A DNA stretch of 5,194 nucleotides from NCBI GenBank assembly GCA_913054205.1, contig CAJXJM010000210.1, forward strand, positions 1-5,194. The letters run 5' to 3'. The notes beneath the pieces are model-generated. The model searched no databases and had not been told where the DNA came from. It saw nothing but the letters and a program-made list of their open reading frames with translations. A program made the translations under genes and the position numbers. Below, in pieces: positions 1-5,194 of the stretch. Positions within the stretch are counted from its first letter, which is position 1. Every line of letters starts with the position of its first letter. Source of the DNA: an uncultured Rhodospirillaceae bacterium (GTDB lineage Bacteria > Pseudomonadota > Alphaproteobacteria > Rhodospirillales > UBA2165).

Positions 1-838
1 ACCGGCGGTCGCCTTTAACTCGGCGCTGTTCAACACATCGCGTTTTGTCGGACCGGCACTGGCGGGTTTTGTGATTGCAAATTTCAGCGTCACCGCAGCG
101 TTTTCGCTCTCGATTGTTGGTTTCATCATTTTTGCCGGCGGGATTGCTGTGATAAATCCACGAAACGACGAACATCGCGCAGATAAAACCACAGGACTTA
201 TTTCTGATGTGCTGGAGGGTTTTCGCTATGTCACCAAACATTCCAGTATTGGGCCGATGTTGCTATTTGTATTTATCGGCGCTTCGTTTTCGCGTGCCTT
301 CATGGATTTGGCACCGGGTCTTGCCGATGATGTTTTCAATCGTGGCGCCGAAGGTTTTGGTTTGTTGTTATCGGCGATTGGCGTCGGCGGCATAGCCGGG
401 GCCATTGGTTTGGCGCAATACGGCAAAACCGAGGGTCTGGTGAAAGTGAGCTTTGGCTCACTCGGAATAACAGCCCTGTTTCTCCTCGCTTTTACGGCGA
501 CAAAAATATTCTGGTTCGCGTTGCTTTGCTGTGCCTGTCTTGGTGTCACCCTAGGGGTCGCCACCAACGCGCCTCAGATATTGCTGCAAAACACCGTGGA
601 CGGAGCCATGCGCGGCCGAGTGATGTCAATATTTGGCCTGACCTATCGCGCGGGTCCGGCGCTGGGGGCGCTTATCATGGGCTCGGCATCGACCTATGTT
701 GGTCTGCAATTGCCCGTCGCGGGCGGGGCGGTGATTTGTCTGATCGCCATTTTGGTTATGTGGCCCAAGCGCAAGCGATTGGCCGCAGGGATGGAAGGCG
801 ACAGAACGCCTATCGCCGAGAAAGCGAAACCCGCATGA
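1..838 (+). CDS. MFS transporter, EntS/MFS_3-like, 5'-truncated by window edge
   Basis: The frame is open from the left edge (first full codon at position 2) and ends at TGA 836-838, giving 278 visible residues. Seen: alternating hydrophobic segments; an RFVGPALAG motif at visible residues 14-22; and an RGRVMSIFG motif at 204-212 in a late inter-helix loop. Both motifs are typical of the EntS/MFS_3 branch of the major facilitator superfamily, 12-helix proton-driven inner-membrane exporters of siderophores, drugs or other small molecules. The fragment aligns by eye with residues 151-427 of the next gene's product, so about 150 N-terminal residues (helices 1-4 and the MFS A-motif) should lie to the left. 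A GTG at 71 could be read as a start, but homologous sequence continues upstream of it, so it is internal. The C-terminus is a basic, hydrophilic tail. The stop overlaps the start of the downstream paralogue (ATGA). The family is well supported; the substrate cannot be read from the sequence. Confidence 0.9.
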   Translation, partial: PAVAFNSALFNTSRFVGPALAGFVIANFSVTAAFSLSIVGFIIFAGGIAVINPRNDEHRADKTTGLISDVLEGFRYVTKHSSIGPMLLFVFIGASFSRAFMDLAPGLADDVFNRGAEGFGLLLSAIGVGGIAGAIGLAQYGKTEGLVKVSFGSLGITALFLLAFTATKIFWFALLCCACLGVTLGVATNAPQILLQNTVDGAMRGRVMSIFGLTYRAGPALGALIMGSASTYVGLQLPVAGGAVICLIAILVMWPKRKRLAAGMEGDRTPIAEKAKPA

Positions 839-2118
839 GTAATTTTGGCTATTTTGTCTCCAAATTGGGTGATCACGGTATGGGCCGTGCCTTGCGTCAT
901 CGGGATTACGCCATTTACGCTTTGGCAGGCTGGGTTTCCAATATTGGACTTTGGGTTCAAAAGACAGCTCTGTTCTGGCTGCTCTGGGAATTAACCAACT
1001 CTTACAGTGCGTTGGGAGCCTTGGCGTTTGCCGAGGCTATCATGACCATTTTGGTTATGCCTTACGCCGGAACGCTGACCGATCGATATGACCGCCTGAA
1101 AATGGCGCGTATTGTTCAGGTTGCATTGCTTAGCATTGGAACTCTATTCGCTGTTCTGTCGGCGCTCGATTTGATCACCATTCATATTCTATTTGGCCTG
1201 GTCATGATCAATGGCATTGCAGAGGGGTTCTGGACGCCGCTGCGCATGACCATGCCGCCAAGTCTGGTTCCAAGGGAAGATTTGCCCGCGGCGTTAGGCG
1301 TCAGTGCGGCGATGTTTAATCTGGCGCAATTTATAGGACCGGCCCTCGGCGGCATTATTGTTGCGTTCTTCGGCGTGACCTATGCTTTTATTTTTAACGC
1401 CGCAAGTTTCCTTGGCTACCTTTTGGTCCTGTTCATCATCACGCTCCGCTATGATGAAGTTGTGTCGCGCAAAACCGAGGGCTTTATCAAAGAATTCAAA
1501 GCAGGTCTTATCTATATCGCAGAGACCGCCGGATTGCGGCGTTTTTTGGTGCTGTCACTGGGAGCGTCGTTGTTGATGCGGGCGTACCGTGAACTCTTTG
1601 CCGGTATATCCGACGGCATATTTGGCATGGGCGTCGAAGGTCTGGCAATCTTAAGTTCTGCCGCCGGTTTGGGTGCCTTGGTTACGGCGCTTTATCTCGG
1701 CAATTTTGGCAAGATAAAAGGTCTTATCCGCTCAATTTTGATTTTTTTGTTTGTTGCCGTCGTCGCGCAAATAGCGCTCGCCTCTGCCACCGTATTTTGG
1801 TTCGCTGTTCTCAGTGCAGCTGTTCTCAGTGCCACAGCGACCTATGCCGGGATTGGTGGACAGCTCCTCGTTCAAACCACCATTCACGGCGCGGTTCGAG
1901 GCCGGGTGATGAGCGTGTGGGGGATGATATTACGCGGAGGTCCTGCCAGCGGTGCCTGGATGGTCGGGACCATAGCCGGCTTCAGCGATCTGCAATTTGC
2001 CTTTTACACCGCAACAGGTTTGTTCGTGGTCGTTTTGCTCTGGACCCTGCCAAAGGCTAAAAATATGGCCGCCAATTTGGAAAGAAGCTCTGAAGAGCGC
2101 GATGCGGCGGACTCCTAA
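835..2118 (+). CDS. MFS transporter, EntS/MFS_3-like, complete (427 aa)
   Basis: The start is ATG 835, which overlaps the upstream TGA (ATGA). A weak Shine-Dalgarno-like GAGAAAG at 818-824 precedes it, so coupled translation is likely. The frame is open further upstream to 526, but that extension is hydrophilic and lies over the conserved end of the first MFS gene, so it is not coding. The product has about 12 hydrophobic segments, and 427 residues is normal for the family. The loop between helices 2 and 3 has the MFS A-motif-like AGTLTDRYDR (78-87). FIGPALGG is at 166-173 and RGRVMSVWG at 355-363. It should be a proton-coupled inner-membrane exporter of unknown substrate. It is paralogous to the upstream gene (compare RGRVMSVWG with RGRVMSIFG, and FWFAVL with FWFALL). 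The last codons (A-D-S-stop) lie in sequence resembling a tRNA anticodon arm, so the original C-terminus may have been replaced at a recombination junction. The hydrophobic core is intact, so the protein is probably functional. Confidence 0.92.
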   Translation: MSNFGYFVSKLGDHGMGRALRHRDYAIYALAGWVSNIGLWVQKTALFWLLWELTNSYSALGALAFAEAIMTILVMPYAGTLTDRYDRLKMARIVQVALLSIGTLFAVLSALDLITIHILFGLVMINGIAEGFWTPLRMTMPPSLVPREDLPAALGVSAAMFNLAQFIGPALGGIIVAFFGVTYAFIFNAASFLGYLLVLFIITLRYDEVVSRKTEGFIKEFKAGLIYIAETAGLRRFLVLSLGASLLMRAYRELFAGISDGIFGMGVEGLAILSSAAGLGALVTALYLGNFGKIKGLIRSILIFLFVAVVAQIALASATVFWFAVLSAAVLSATATYAGIGGQLLVQTTIHGAVRGRVMSVWGMILRGGPASGAWMVGTIAGFSDLQFAFYTATGLFVVVLLWTLPKAKNMAANLERSSEERDAADS

Positions 2119-2156
2119 TTAGCGGGTCACAGGTTCGAGCCCTGTATCGCCCACCA
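2107..2156 (+). other. tRNA 3'-half remnant, putative attR-like integration scar
   Basis: Read as a tRNA, the spacing is canonical. The anticodon-type loop is CTCCTAA (2112-2118), with a 3' stem strand TTAGC (2119-2123) and a 5-nt variable loop GGGTC (2124-2128). The T-stem ACAGG/CCTGT (2129-2133 with 2141-2145) pairs perfectly around loop TTCGAGC (2134-2140). The acceptor 3' strand ATCGCCC (2146-2152), discriminator A (2153) and encoded CCA (2154-2156) follow. No D-arm and no GGGCGAT-like 5' acceptor strand exist upstream; that stretch encodes the end of the MFS gene. The anticodon stem against 2107-2111 pairs at only 4 of 5 positions, counting one G-T. Known: tyrosine-recombinase elements often use the tRNA anticodon-loop-to-3'-end segment as att and leave a 3' duplicate at the far end. 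Variable and T-arms look most like tRNA-Lys, but the isoacceptor is uncertain; CCT in the loop would read Arg. It is not a functional tRNA. The att role is inferred. Confidence 0.82.
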
Positions 2157-2160
2157 AAAT

Positions 2161-2201
2161 AACCCTGTTAAGTCAGTGACTTAGAAGGTTTTTTGTTTTT
2201 T
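2161..2201 (+). terminator. Rho-independent terminator downstream of the tRNA remnant
   Basis: A perfect 6-bp stem TAAGTC/GACTTA (2169-2174 with 2178-2183) with a 3-nt loop sits inside an outer AACC/GGTT pairing (2161-2164 with 2187-2190). It is followed directly by a T-rich tract, six T, one G, six T (2189-2201). It starts five bases after the CCA, the usual place for a tRNA terminator, so it probably belonged to the tRNA whose 3' half is present. It would now end transcription of the MFS pair. Confidence 0.78.
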
Positions 2202-2208
2202 CAAGGTC

Positions 2209-2238
2209 TCTGAATAAAGTCTGATAAATATTCAGACT
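2209..2238. repeat. Overlapping, mutually exclusive inverted repeats
   Basis: Two perfect inverted repeats share their right arm. TCTGAATA (2209-2216) pairs with TATTCAGA (2229-2236). AGTCTGA (2218-2224) pairs with TCAGACT (2232-2238) around a 7-nt loop. Only one can form at a time on a single strand. They lie in the leader region about 105 bases before the start of the 302-residue gene. They could be an operator, a small RNA switch, a recombinase arm site next to the tRNA scar, or chance in AT-rich DNA. The pairing is seen; any role is speculative. Confidence 0.45.
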
Positions 2239-2324
2239 CTGTTCGCCTTATGGTATTGTTACTAAACTATTGCTGTAGGGAAAGCAGCTGATCACGAGTC
2301 TGTGCCCGTGTCGACAATTAATCA

Positions 2325-2331
2325 AGAGGAG
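2325..2331 (+). promoter_or_regulatory. Ribosome binding site of the 302-residue gene
   Basis: AGAGGAG (2325-2331) lies 11 bases before ATG 2343. A second, closer AGGA (2335-2338) is four bases from the start. The stronger match fixes the start at 2343. No convincing sigma70 promoter pair is visible in the 2202-2324 leader. Confidence 0.7.
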
Positions 2332-2342
2332 ATTAGGAATAC

Positions 2343-3251
2343 ATGGGTGAGGCAAAACGCAGGGCAGCACACGACCCCAACTTTGGCAAGGCCAAACCCC
2401 TGAAGCTGGGGCTAGTCGTCAGCCCGCCAATGGAAATCCAAGGAACAAGTCTGCGCATTCGGTCGACAATTCTTGATCCTCAAGAGATTCGATGTTCGAT
2501 TTTGCTGTGGGATAAACTAGTGTGGCCCTCGTCACGAATGATTAAAATGGAAAGTGGCCCCGACGAGAAGTTCTTAGAAAGCGCAGGCATTCTGACTAGG
2601 CCTGAATATTCGTTTAATGGTGATGCGGCGCAGGGTATGGCGATGACTCAGATCCAAGCCTTCATGGACCTAGAGGACCGAGAGCCCGGTCTATGGTCAC
2701 TCGCGCAGGGTGAAAATTCGTTGCTTCTTAAAGATCGCAAGCTTGAGCCTGACGCTGGCGCACTCCTTGAGTTGACGCGCGCAATACCAGTTCCTGATAA
2801 AGAGGTGCCGCTAGACGATGTGCTTGAGTTTAAGCATCGGCGCGTAGACGAACTGCTGCAACTGCGGAAGGAACTGGGTACTTTTGTCTCGGCAGTTAAC
2901 CAAGCGGAGGACAAAGAGGCAGAACTACGAACACACATTGCGACGGTAAATGCCGCTTGTGCAGATGTCTTGAGCGTCAGTCGAGAGTGGCAGTTCCCCG
3001 TTCGACTCACGAACTTCAAAGCATCTGTCGACTTTCGCCCCTTGGTGACTGCTACGGCAGGAGTAACCGCGTATGGCATTGGTACGATATGTGGTCTCTC
3101 GGCGTCAGCTGCCATTCTGTCGAGCGTCGGAGGAGCCGCAGCCGCGACAGCACCCGCTTTGAAACTCGTAGCTGACTTCGGGTGGCGTGGAATGAAAAAG
3201 CGACTGGGACCCTACCGCTATGTCTTTCAGTTCCACAATGAGCTGTTCTAG
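2343..3251 (+). CDS. Uncharacterised 302-aa protein with N-terminal MGEAKRR motif (possibly DUF6236-like)
   Basis: The start is ATG 2343, behind a good ribosome binding site, and the stop is TAG 3249-3251. Function is not recognised. Visible parts: a basic N-terminal motif MGEAKRRAAHDPNFGK (1-16), of a type that opens many otherwise unrelated bacterial hypothetical proteins; a compact region with LLWDKLVWPSS (54-64) and FLESAGILTRPEYSFNGD (77-94); a charged helical stretch rich in E, K, R and L, possibly coiled coil (158-200); a Gly/Ala-rich hydrophobic stretch (235-277) long enough for one or two membrane-inserting helices; and an aromatic tail ending YRYVFQFHNELF. There is no signal peptide and no catalytic motif I can name. 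The WDK region recalls proteins annotated DUF6236, from memory and unverified. It stands alone between a tRNA-remnant terminator and a convergent metabolic gene, both gaps being AT-rich, so it looks like accessory cargo. The gene call is firm; the function is open. Confidence 0.85.
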   Translation: MGEAKRRAAHDPNFGKAKPLKLGLVVSPPMEIQGTSLRIRSTILDPQEIRCSILLWDKLVWPSSRMIKMESGPDEKFLESAGILTRPEYSFNGDAAQGMAMTQIQAFMDLEDREPGLWSLAQGENSLLLKDRKLEPDAGALLELTRAIPVPDKEVPLDDVLEFKHRRVDELLQLRKELGTFVSAVNQAEDKEAELRTHIATVNAACADVLSVSREWQFPVRLTNFKASVDFRPLVTATAGVTAYGIGTICGLSASAAILSSVGGAAAATAPALKLVADFGWRGMKKRLGPYRYVFQFHNELF

Positions 3252-3270
3252 CGAGGCCAGCTGAGTCAAT

Positions 3271-3304
3271 AAATCCTGATGGCATATTGATAAGGCCAGG
3301 ATTT
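3271..3304. repeat. 8-bp inverted repeat between convergent genes
   Basis: AAATCCTG (3271-3278) and CAGGATTT (3297-3304) are perfect reverse complements around an 18-nt loop, 20 bases after the stop of the 302-residue gene. No T tract follows on either strand, so it is not a canonical intrinsic terminator, though it may slow polymerase or protect a 3' end. Confidence 0.45.
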
Positions 3305-3406
3305 CAAGAAATAGAAAATTCTAAAAGGCCCAAACTTACACATACATAGTTTTTAAAAAAAAATAATAAATAAAACCAATAGGTTATCTAATATATCCGT
3401 TGCCTC
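3305..3406. other. Very AT-rich intergenic stretch, no gene seen
   Basis: Only 22 of 100 bases in 3301-3400 are G or C, with an A run at about 3355-3363 and AATAATAAATAAAA next to it. It separates the stops of two convergent genes. I see no open frame, RNA gene or clear hairpin with a T tract. It contrasts sharply with the coding flanks and may be a junction relic. Confidence 0.6.
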
Positions 3407-5194
3407 TTAATTAGGTTCCCCGAACCCGCCGCCGCCAGGTGTCTCAATGACAATCACATCGCCGGATTTCATTTCAGCCTGATCTGTGGGCCCAAGTATT
3501 TCTTCAGACCCATCTTGGCGAACAACCGTGGTTTTACCGGGCGCGCCGCTTTCTCCGCCAGCCAGTCCAAACGGTGGATTTATGCGGGAGCCTGACAAAA
3601 TCGCTGCGGTCATGTCTTCTTCAAAACGCAGACGCCGGATAACGCCATCGCCGCCTCTATGCCGACCCACGCCGCCCGAATTCTCTCTAAGACCAAACGC
3701 TTCCAAAATCACCGGGTAGCGCCATTCGAGAATTTCGGGATCGGTGAGCCGCGTATTTGTCATATGAGTATGGACAGCCGACGCTCCATCAAAATCAGCG
3801 CCAGCGCCGGAGCCACCGCATATGGTTTCGTAATATTGGTGGCGCGCATTACCAAAGGTGAAATTGTTCATTGTGCCTTGCGCCGCCGCCAACGCACCTG
3901 TTGCACCGAATAACGCAGCTGTCATCGCTTGCGAGGTTTCAACATTGCCGGCGACCACGGCTGCCGGGTATTCAGGCGCCAGCATGGAGCCTTCCGGAAT
4001 AATAATATCCAAAGGCTCCAAACAGCCGTCATTAAGCGGAATATCATCCTGCACCAAACAGCGGAACACATAGAGCACTGCGGCCCGGCACACAGCTTTC
4101 GGCGCGTTGAAATTGCTCGCTGCCTGATCGGAGGTGCCGGTAAAATCAATCGCCGCGCGCCGTGCCTTTTTATCTACGCGAATGGCAACTTTAATCACAC
4201 TGCCGTCATCCATTGGATTTTCGAATTCTCCGTCTGGCAGTTGATCCAGCACCCGGCGCACACTTTCGGCGGCGTTGTCTTTGACGTGACTCATATAAGC
4301 GTTAACAACATCCAGGCCAAAATGCTGAACAATGCGCGCCAGTTCCTGCACGCCTTTTTCATTCGCGGCGATCTGGGCTTTAAAATCAGCAATGTTTTGA
4401 TCGATGTTTCGGGCAGGATAACGACCGGAGGCTAACAGGTCGCGAAGGGCGGCTTCTCGGAGCGCACCCTTTTCGACCAAAAGGAAGTTGTCGATCAGCA
4501 CACCTTCTTCTTCGACGGTTCGGCTGTTGGGCGGCATCGAGCCCGGCGTCATGCCGCCGATATCCGCCTGATGGCCGCGCGAGCCGACAAAAAACAACAG
4601 CTCGGGCTTATTATCTCCTGGAGCGTCATCAAAAATCGGCGTGATCACCGTGACGTCCGGCAGATGTGTGCCGCCATTGTAGGGCGCGTTAAGCGCATAC
4701 ACTTCACCCGGCGCAATCGTCTCACCGCGCGCGTCAACAATGACGCGCACACTTTCGCCCATCGATCCCAAATGCACCGGCATGTGCGGTGCGTTCGCAA
4801 TCAAGCCGCCCTTTGCATCAAACACAGCGCAGGAAAAATCGAGACGCTCTTTGATATTGACCGAGCTTGCAGTATTGGCGAGCACGGCACCCATTTGCTC
4901 GGCGATCGACATAAAGAGATTATTGAACACTTCGAGCATCACCGGATCGGCATCGGTGCCAATCGCGAAAGTTTGCGGGCGAGACTCGATCCGGCGCAGC
5001 ACCAAATGGCCGAGGGACGTCACCTCTGCTTGCCATCCCGGCTCCAATACGGTGGTGCCATTGGCTTCAATCAGGATCGCCGGGCCATCAATTTTATGGC
5101 CGGGTAGCAATTGATCGCGGTCATATATTTGTGTTTGAACTTTTTGGCCGTCAAAGCAGACGCTGTCCTGATCCAAAATTTTCGGATCAGATTT
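3407..5194 (-). CDS. 5-oxoprolinase/hydantoinase, fused HyuA-HyuB type, 5'-truncated
   Basis: The frame runs on the minus strand from the right edge to TAA (3409-3407), giving 595 visible residues. A TTG at 5176 is no true start, because family-like sequence continues above it. Visible residues 1 to about 75 are the tail of the hydantoinase A/oxoprolinase domain (IYDRDQLLPGHKIDGPAILIE). The HyuB domain begins at DPVMLEVF (83-90). It contains IKERLDFSCAVFD (114-126), NGGTHLPD (173-180), SRGHQADIGG (205-214), GNVETSQ (416-422), HTHMTNTRLTDPEILE (475-490) and the Gly-rich end GGGGFGEP (587-594). The MTNTRLTDPEILE segment and the A-B fusion match ATP-dependent 5-oxoprolinases (EC 3.5.2.9; OPLAH type), about 1200-1300 residues and cytosolic, which open 5-oxoproline to glutamate; roughly half is outside the window. 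Hydantoinase-type substrates remain possible. There is no frameshift and the conserved blocks are intact. It is convergent with the 302-residue gene and has no clear terminator. Confidence 0.93.
   Translation of the reverse strand, partial: KSDPKILDQDSVCFDGQKVQTQIYDRDQLLPGHKIDGPAILIEANGTTVLEPGWQAEVTSLGHLVLRRIESRPQTFAIGTDADPVMLEVFNNLFMSIAEQMGAVLANTASSVNIKERLDFSCAVFDAKGGLIANAPHMPVHLGSMGESVRVIVDARGETIAPGEVYALNAPYNGGTHLPDVTVITPIFDDAPGDNKPELLFFVGSRGHQADIGGMTPGSMPPNSRTVEEEGVLIDNFLLVEKGALREAALRDLLASGRYPARNIDQNIADFKAQIAANEKGVQELARIVQHFGLDVVNAYMSHVKDNAAESVRRVLDQLPDGEFENPMDDGSVIKVAIRVDKKARRAAIDFTGTSDQAASNFNAPKAVCRAAVLYVFRCLVQDDIPLNDGCLEPLDIIIPEGSMLAPEYPAAVVAGNVETSQAMTAALFGATGALAAAQGTMNNFTFGNARHQYYETICGGSGAGADFDGASAVHTHMTNTRLTDPEILEWRYPVILEAFGLRENSGGVGRHRGGDGVIRRLRFEEDMTAAILSGSRINPPFGLAGGESGAPGKTTVVRQDGSEEILGPTDQAEMKSGDVIVIETPGGGGFGEPN

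Noticed and set aside
526..834. An upstream extension of the second MFS gene to a start at 526.
   Set aside because: It lies out of frame over the conserved end of the first MFS gene, gives a hydrophilic, non-MFS-like sequence, and ATG 835 fits the family N-terminus.
2081..2156. A complete tRNA gene of about 76 bases ending at the CCA, including an AGCTC/GAGC D-arm-like pair at 2086-2098.
   Set aside because: The D-loop would be far too short, there are about seven extra bases before the anticodon stem, and nothing at the 5' end pairs with ATCGCCC. The sequence is also the coding end of the MFS gene.
2250..2291. A 13-codon open frame in the leader (starting M-V-L-L-L-N-Y) as a leader peptide.
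   Set aside because: It has no ribosome binding site, no run of regulatory codons and no attenuator structure after it.
2310..2323. A trp/tac-like -35 box (TCGACAATTAATC), and the 10-base GTCGACAATT that recurs at 2462-2471.
   Set aside because: No -10 box lies at proper spacing that would leave room for the ribosome binding site. The second copy is inside coding sequence and a 10-base repeat may be chance.
2648..3115. A 155-codon minus-strand frame opposite the orphan gene.
   Set aside because: It is Ser/Arg-rich and low in complexity, typical of an antisense shadow. The + strand frame has a proper ribosome binding site and protein-like composition.
2157..3406. A small complete mobile element bounded by two att copies around the orphan gene.
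   Set aside because: I found no second copy of the tRNA 3' segment, no terminal inverted repeats and no recombinase in this interval.
3929..5107. Long open frames on the + strand (3929-4435, 4571-5107, 4740-5114) opposite the oxoprolinase gene.
   Set aside because: They are antisense shadows of a strongly conserved gene, with no ribosome binding sites or family features.

Overview
The window looks like chromosomal DNA from a moderately GC-rich proteobacterium, most likely an alphaproteobacterium. This rests on the codon choice, the style of the tRNA-derived sequence ending ATCGCCC-A-CCA, and the gene families present. It is an inference, and nothing here fixes a genus.

Layout: (1) Positions 1-2118, + strand, hold two adjacent, evidently paralogous MFS exporter genes of the EntS/MFS_3 type. 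The first is cut by the left edge. The second starts inside the stop codon of the first (ATGA overlap), so they form a translationally coupled pair. (2) Immediately after, and overlapping the end of the second MFS gene, is the 3' half of a tRNA without its 5' half (about 2107-2156, ending in CCA). It is followed by a rho-independent terminator of the kind found behind tRNA genes (2161-2201). This is what one boundary of a tRNA-targeted integration leaves behind (an attR-like scar), so the window probably spans an island or chromosome junction. (3) A 186-base AT-rich leader with overlapping inverted repeats and a clear ribosome binding site precedes a 302-residue protein of unknown function (2343-3251). 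(4) A very AT-rich gap (3252-3406; 22 of 100 bases are G or C in 3301-3400) contains an 8-bp inverted repeat and separates convergent genes. (5) Positions 3407-5194, - strand, hold the C-terminal half of a fused 5-oxoprolinase/hydantoinase. The end of the HyuA part and the whole HyuB domain are visible, and the reading frame is open to the right edge.

The MFS pair probably exports small molecules. The oxoprolinase would hydrolyse 5-oxoproline or a related cyclic imide with ATP. I see no functional link between the two, or to the orphan gene between them. The point of most interest is the tRNA remnant and the unexplained gene beside it. No CRISPR array, insertion sequence, integrase or complete RNA gene is visible.
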